From Chitinophagaceae bacterium (lineage in GTDB: Bacteria; Bacteroidota; Bacteroidia; Chitinophagales; Chitinophagaceae), in NCBI GenBank assembly GCA_025963615.1, contig JAOQAL010000111.1, positions 1 to 8,730 on the forward strand: 8,730 nt of DNA, in the 5' to 3' direction. Positions 8,560-8,730 of the stretch are shown here, piece after piece. The translations under genes were made by a program, and so were the position numbers. The notes under the pieces are model-generated. The model was not told the DNA's origin. It saw nothing but the letters and a program-made list of their open reading frames with translations, and made no database searches. How positions within the stretch are numbered: position 1 is the first letter of the stretch; each line of letters begins with the position of its first letter.

Positions 8560-8602
8560 CTGGATGATGGATACTGGATGCTGGGATACTAGATGCTGGA
8601 TC
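8560..8602 (+). repeat. Degenerate heptamer tandem repeat (CTGGATG-like, six units)
   Basis: Immediately after the stop codon of the PqaA-like gene, 43 bases divide without remainder into CTGGATG, ATGGATA, CTGGATG, CTGGGATA, CTAGATG and CTGGATC. All units are seven bases except one of eight. Three units match the consensus with at most one change and the rest carry two or an insertion. There are no spacers, so this is not a CRISPR. Short heptamer arrays of this sort occur dispersed between genes in some bacterial genomes. Whether this one is dispersed in its own genome cannot be told from the window. Confidence 0.7.
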
Positions 8603-8633
8603 ACTATTGTCCGGGGAAAAATAGGCAAATTCA

Positions 8634-8720
8634 ATGAAACCCTTTGCTGTCAAGGACACGGTTCCCTCTCCGCGAGGAGAGGGTTAGGGTGAGGCGATTT
8701 AGGCTGGTAAAGAGTTTCAT
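8634..8720. repeat. Outer inverted repeat enclosing a GC-rich hairpin (REP- or MITE-like)
   Basis: ATGAAACCCTTT at 8634-8645 and AAAGAGTTTCAT at 8709-8720 are inverted copies that match at 11 of 12 positions. They enclose 63 bases that contain the perfect GC-rich palindrome at 8664-8683. The nested symmetry resembles a small non-autonomous or REP-type intergenic element. There is no coding capacity and no flanking target duplication was recognised. The arms are short and the right arm is close to the window edge, so a chance match is possible. Confidence 0.35.
8664..8683. repeat. Perfect 8 bp GC-rich hairpin with GCGA loop
   Basis: CCCTCTCC (8664-8671) and GGAGAGGG (8676-8683) are perfect inverted copies separated by GCGA, a GNRA-type tetraloop when transcribed. 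The right arm continues as TTAGGGTGAGG. That combination resembles palindromic repeats commonly scattered between genes in many bacterial genomes. It lies 106 bases after the last stop codon. No T-run follows, so it is not a standard intrinsic terminator, although it could block 3' exonucleases on the operon message. Confidence 0.6.
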
Positions 8721-8730
8721 CTTTTTTACC
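8706..8730 (+). other. Possible weak stem-loop at the window edge
   Basis: GGTAAA (8706-8711) and TTTACC (8725-8730) are perfect inverted copies. Adding G-U pairs would extend the stem to about nine pairs with a seven-base loop. A T-run lies in the right arm rather than after it, and what follows is outside the window. It could be part of a transcription terminator or a chance structure. It overlaps the right arm of the wider inverted repeat, so the two foldings exclude each other. Confidence 0.2.

Noticed and set aside
8560..8602. CRISPR-like array
   Set aside because: Units are only seven or eight bases and directly adjacent with no spacers, and no cas gene is present.
8664..8690. Rho-independent terminator for the operon
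   Set aside because: The stem is strong but is followed by TTAGGGTGAGG rather than a T-run, so it is recorded as a repeat hairpin.
8681..8694. Telomere-like GGGTTAGGGT motif
   Set aside because: It is a single copy that forms part of the GC-rich palindromic repeat; no array is present.

Overview
The window reads as a single + strand gene cluster from a member of the Bacteroidota, most likely a soil or aquatic Chitinophagaceae-type bacterium. The evidence is a SusC/SusD outer-membrane pair, a Bacteroidota-style lipoprotein with an SC lipobox, start codons preceded by A-rich sequence without Shine-Dalgarno motifs, and moderate GC content. Assignment below phylum level is inference.

Layout: (1) 1-465 is the 3' part of a small lipoprotein gene with a lipocalin-like pattern; only its signal peptide lies outside the window. 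(2) 514-4044 encodes a SusC-type TonB-dependent transporter and 4066-5754 its SusD-type surface lipoprotein. (3) After a 103-base gap that holds an imperfect hairpin, 5858-7135 encodes a secreted protein of the neutral/alkaline ceramidase superfamily (PF04734-like). (4) 7190-8557 encodes a secreted alpha/beta hydrolase of the PhoPQ-activated pathogenicity-related (PqaA) family. (5) 8558-8730 is non-coding and repeat-rich: a degenerate heptamer array followed by a GC-rich hairpin nested inside a wider inverted repeat.

All five genes are co-directional with gaps of 48, 21, 103 and 54 bases, so one transcript is plausible. SusC and SusD should form a lidded importer at the outer membrane. The two exported enzymes would then cut amide or ester bonds in the captured ligand, before or after import. 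No glycoside hydrolase, polysaccharide lyase, sulfatase or regulator lies in the window, so this is not a recognisable glycan utilisation locus as seen here.

The points most worth following up are: the SusCD plus ceramidase-like plus PqaA-like combination; the ceramidase-like protein, which appears to keep its metal ligands but lacks the usual serine nucleophile motif and the C-terminal domain; and the composite repeat at the 3' end.
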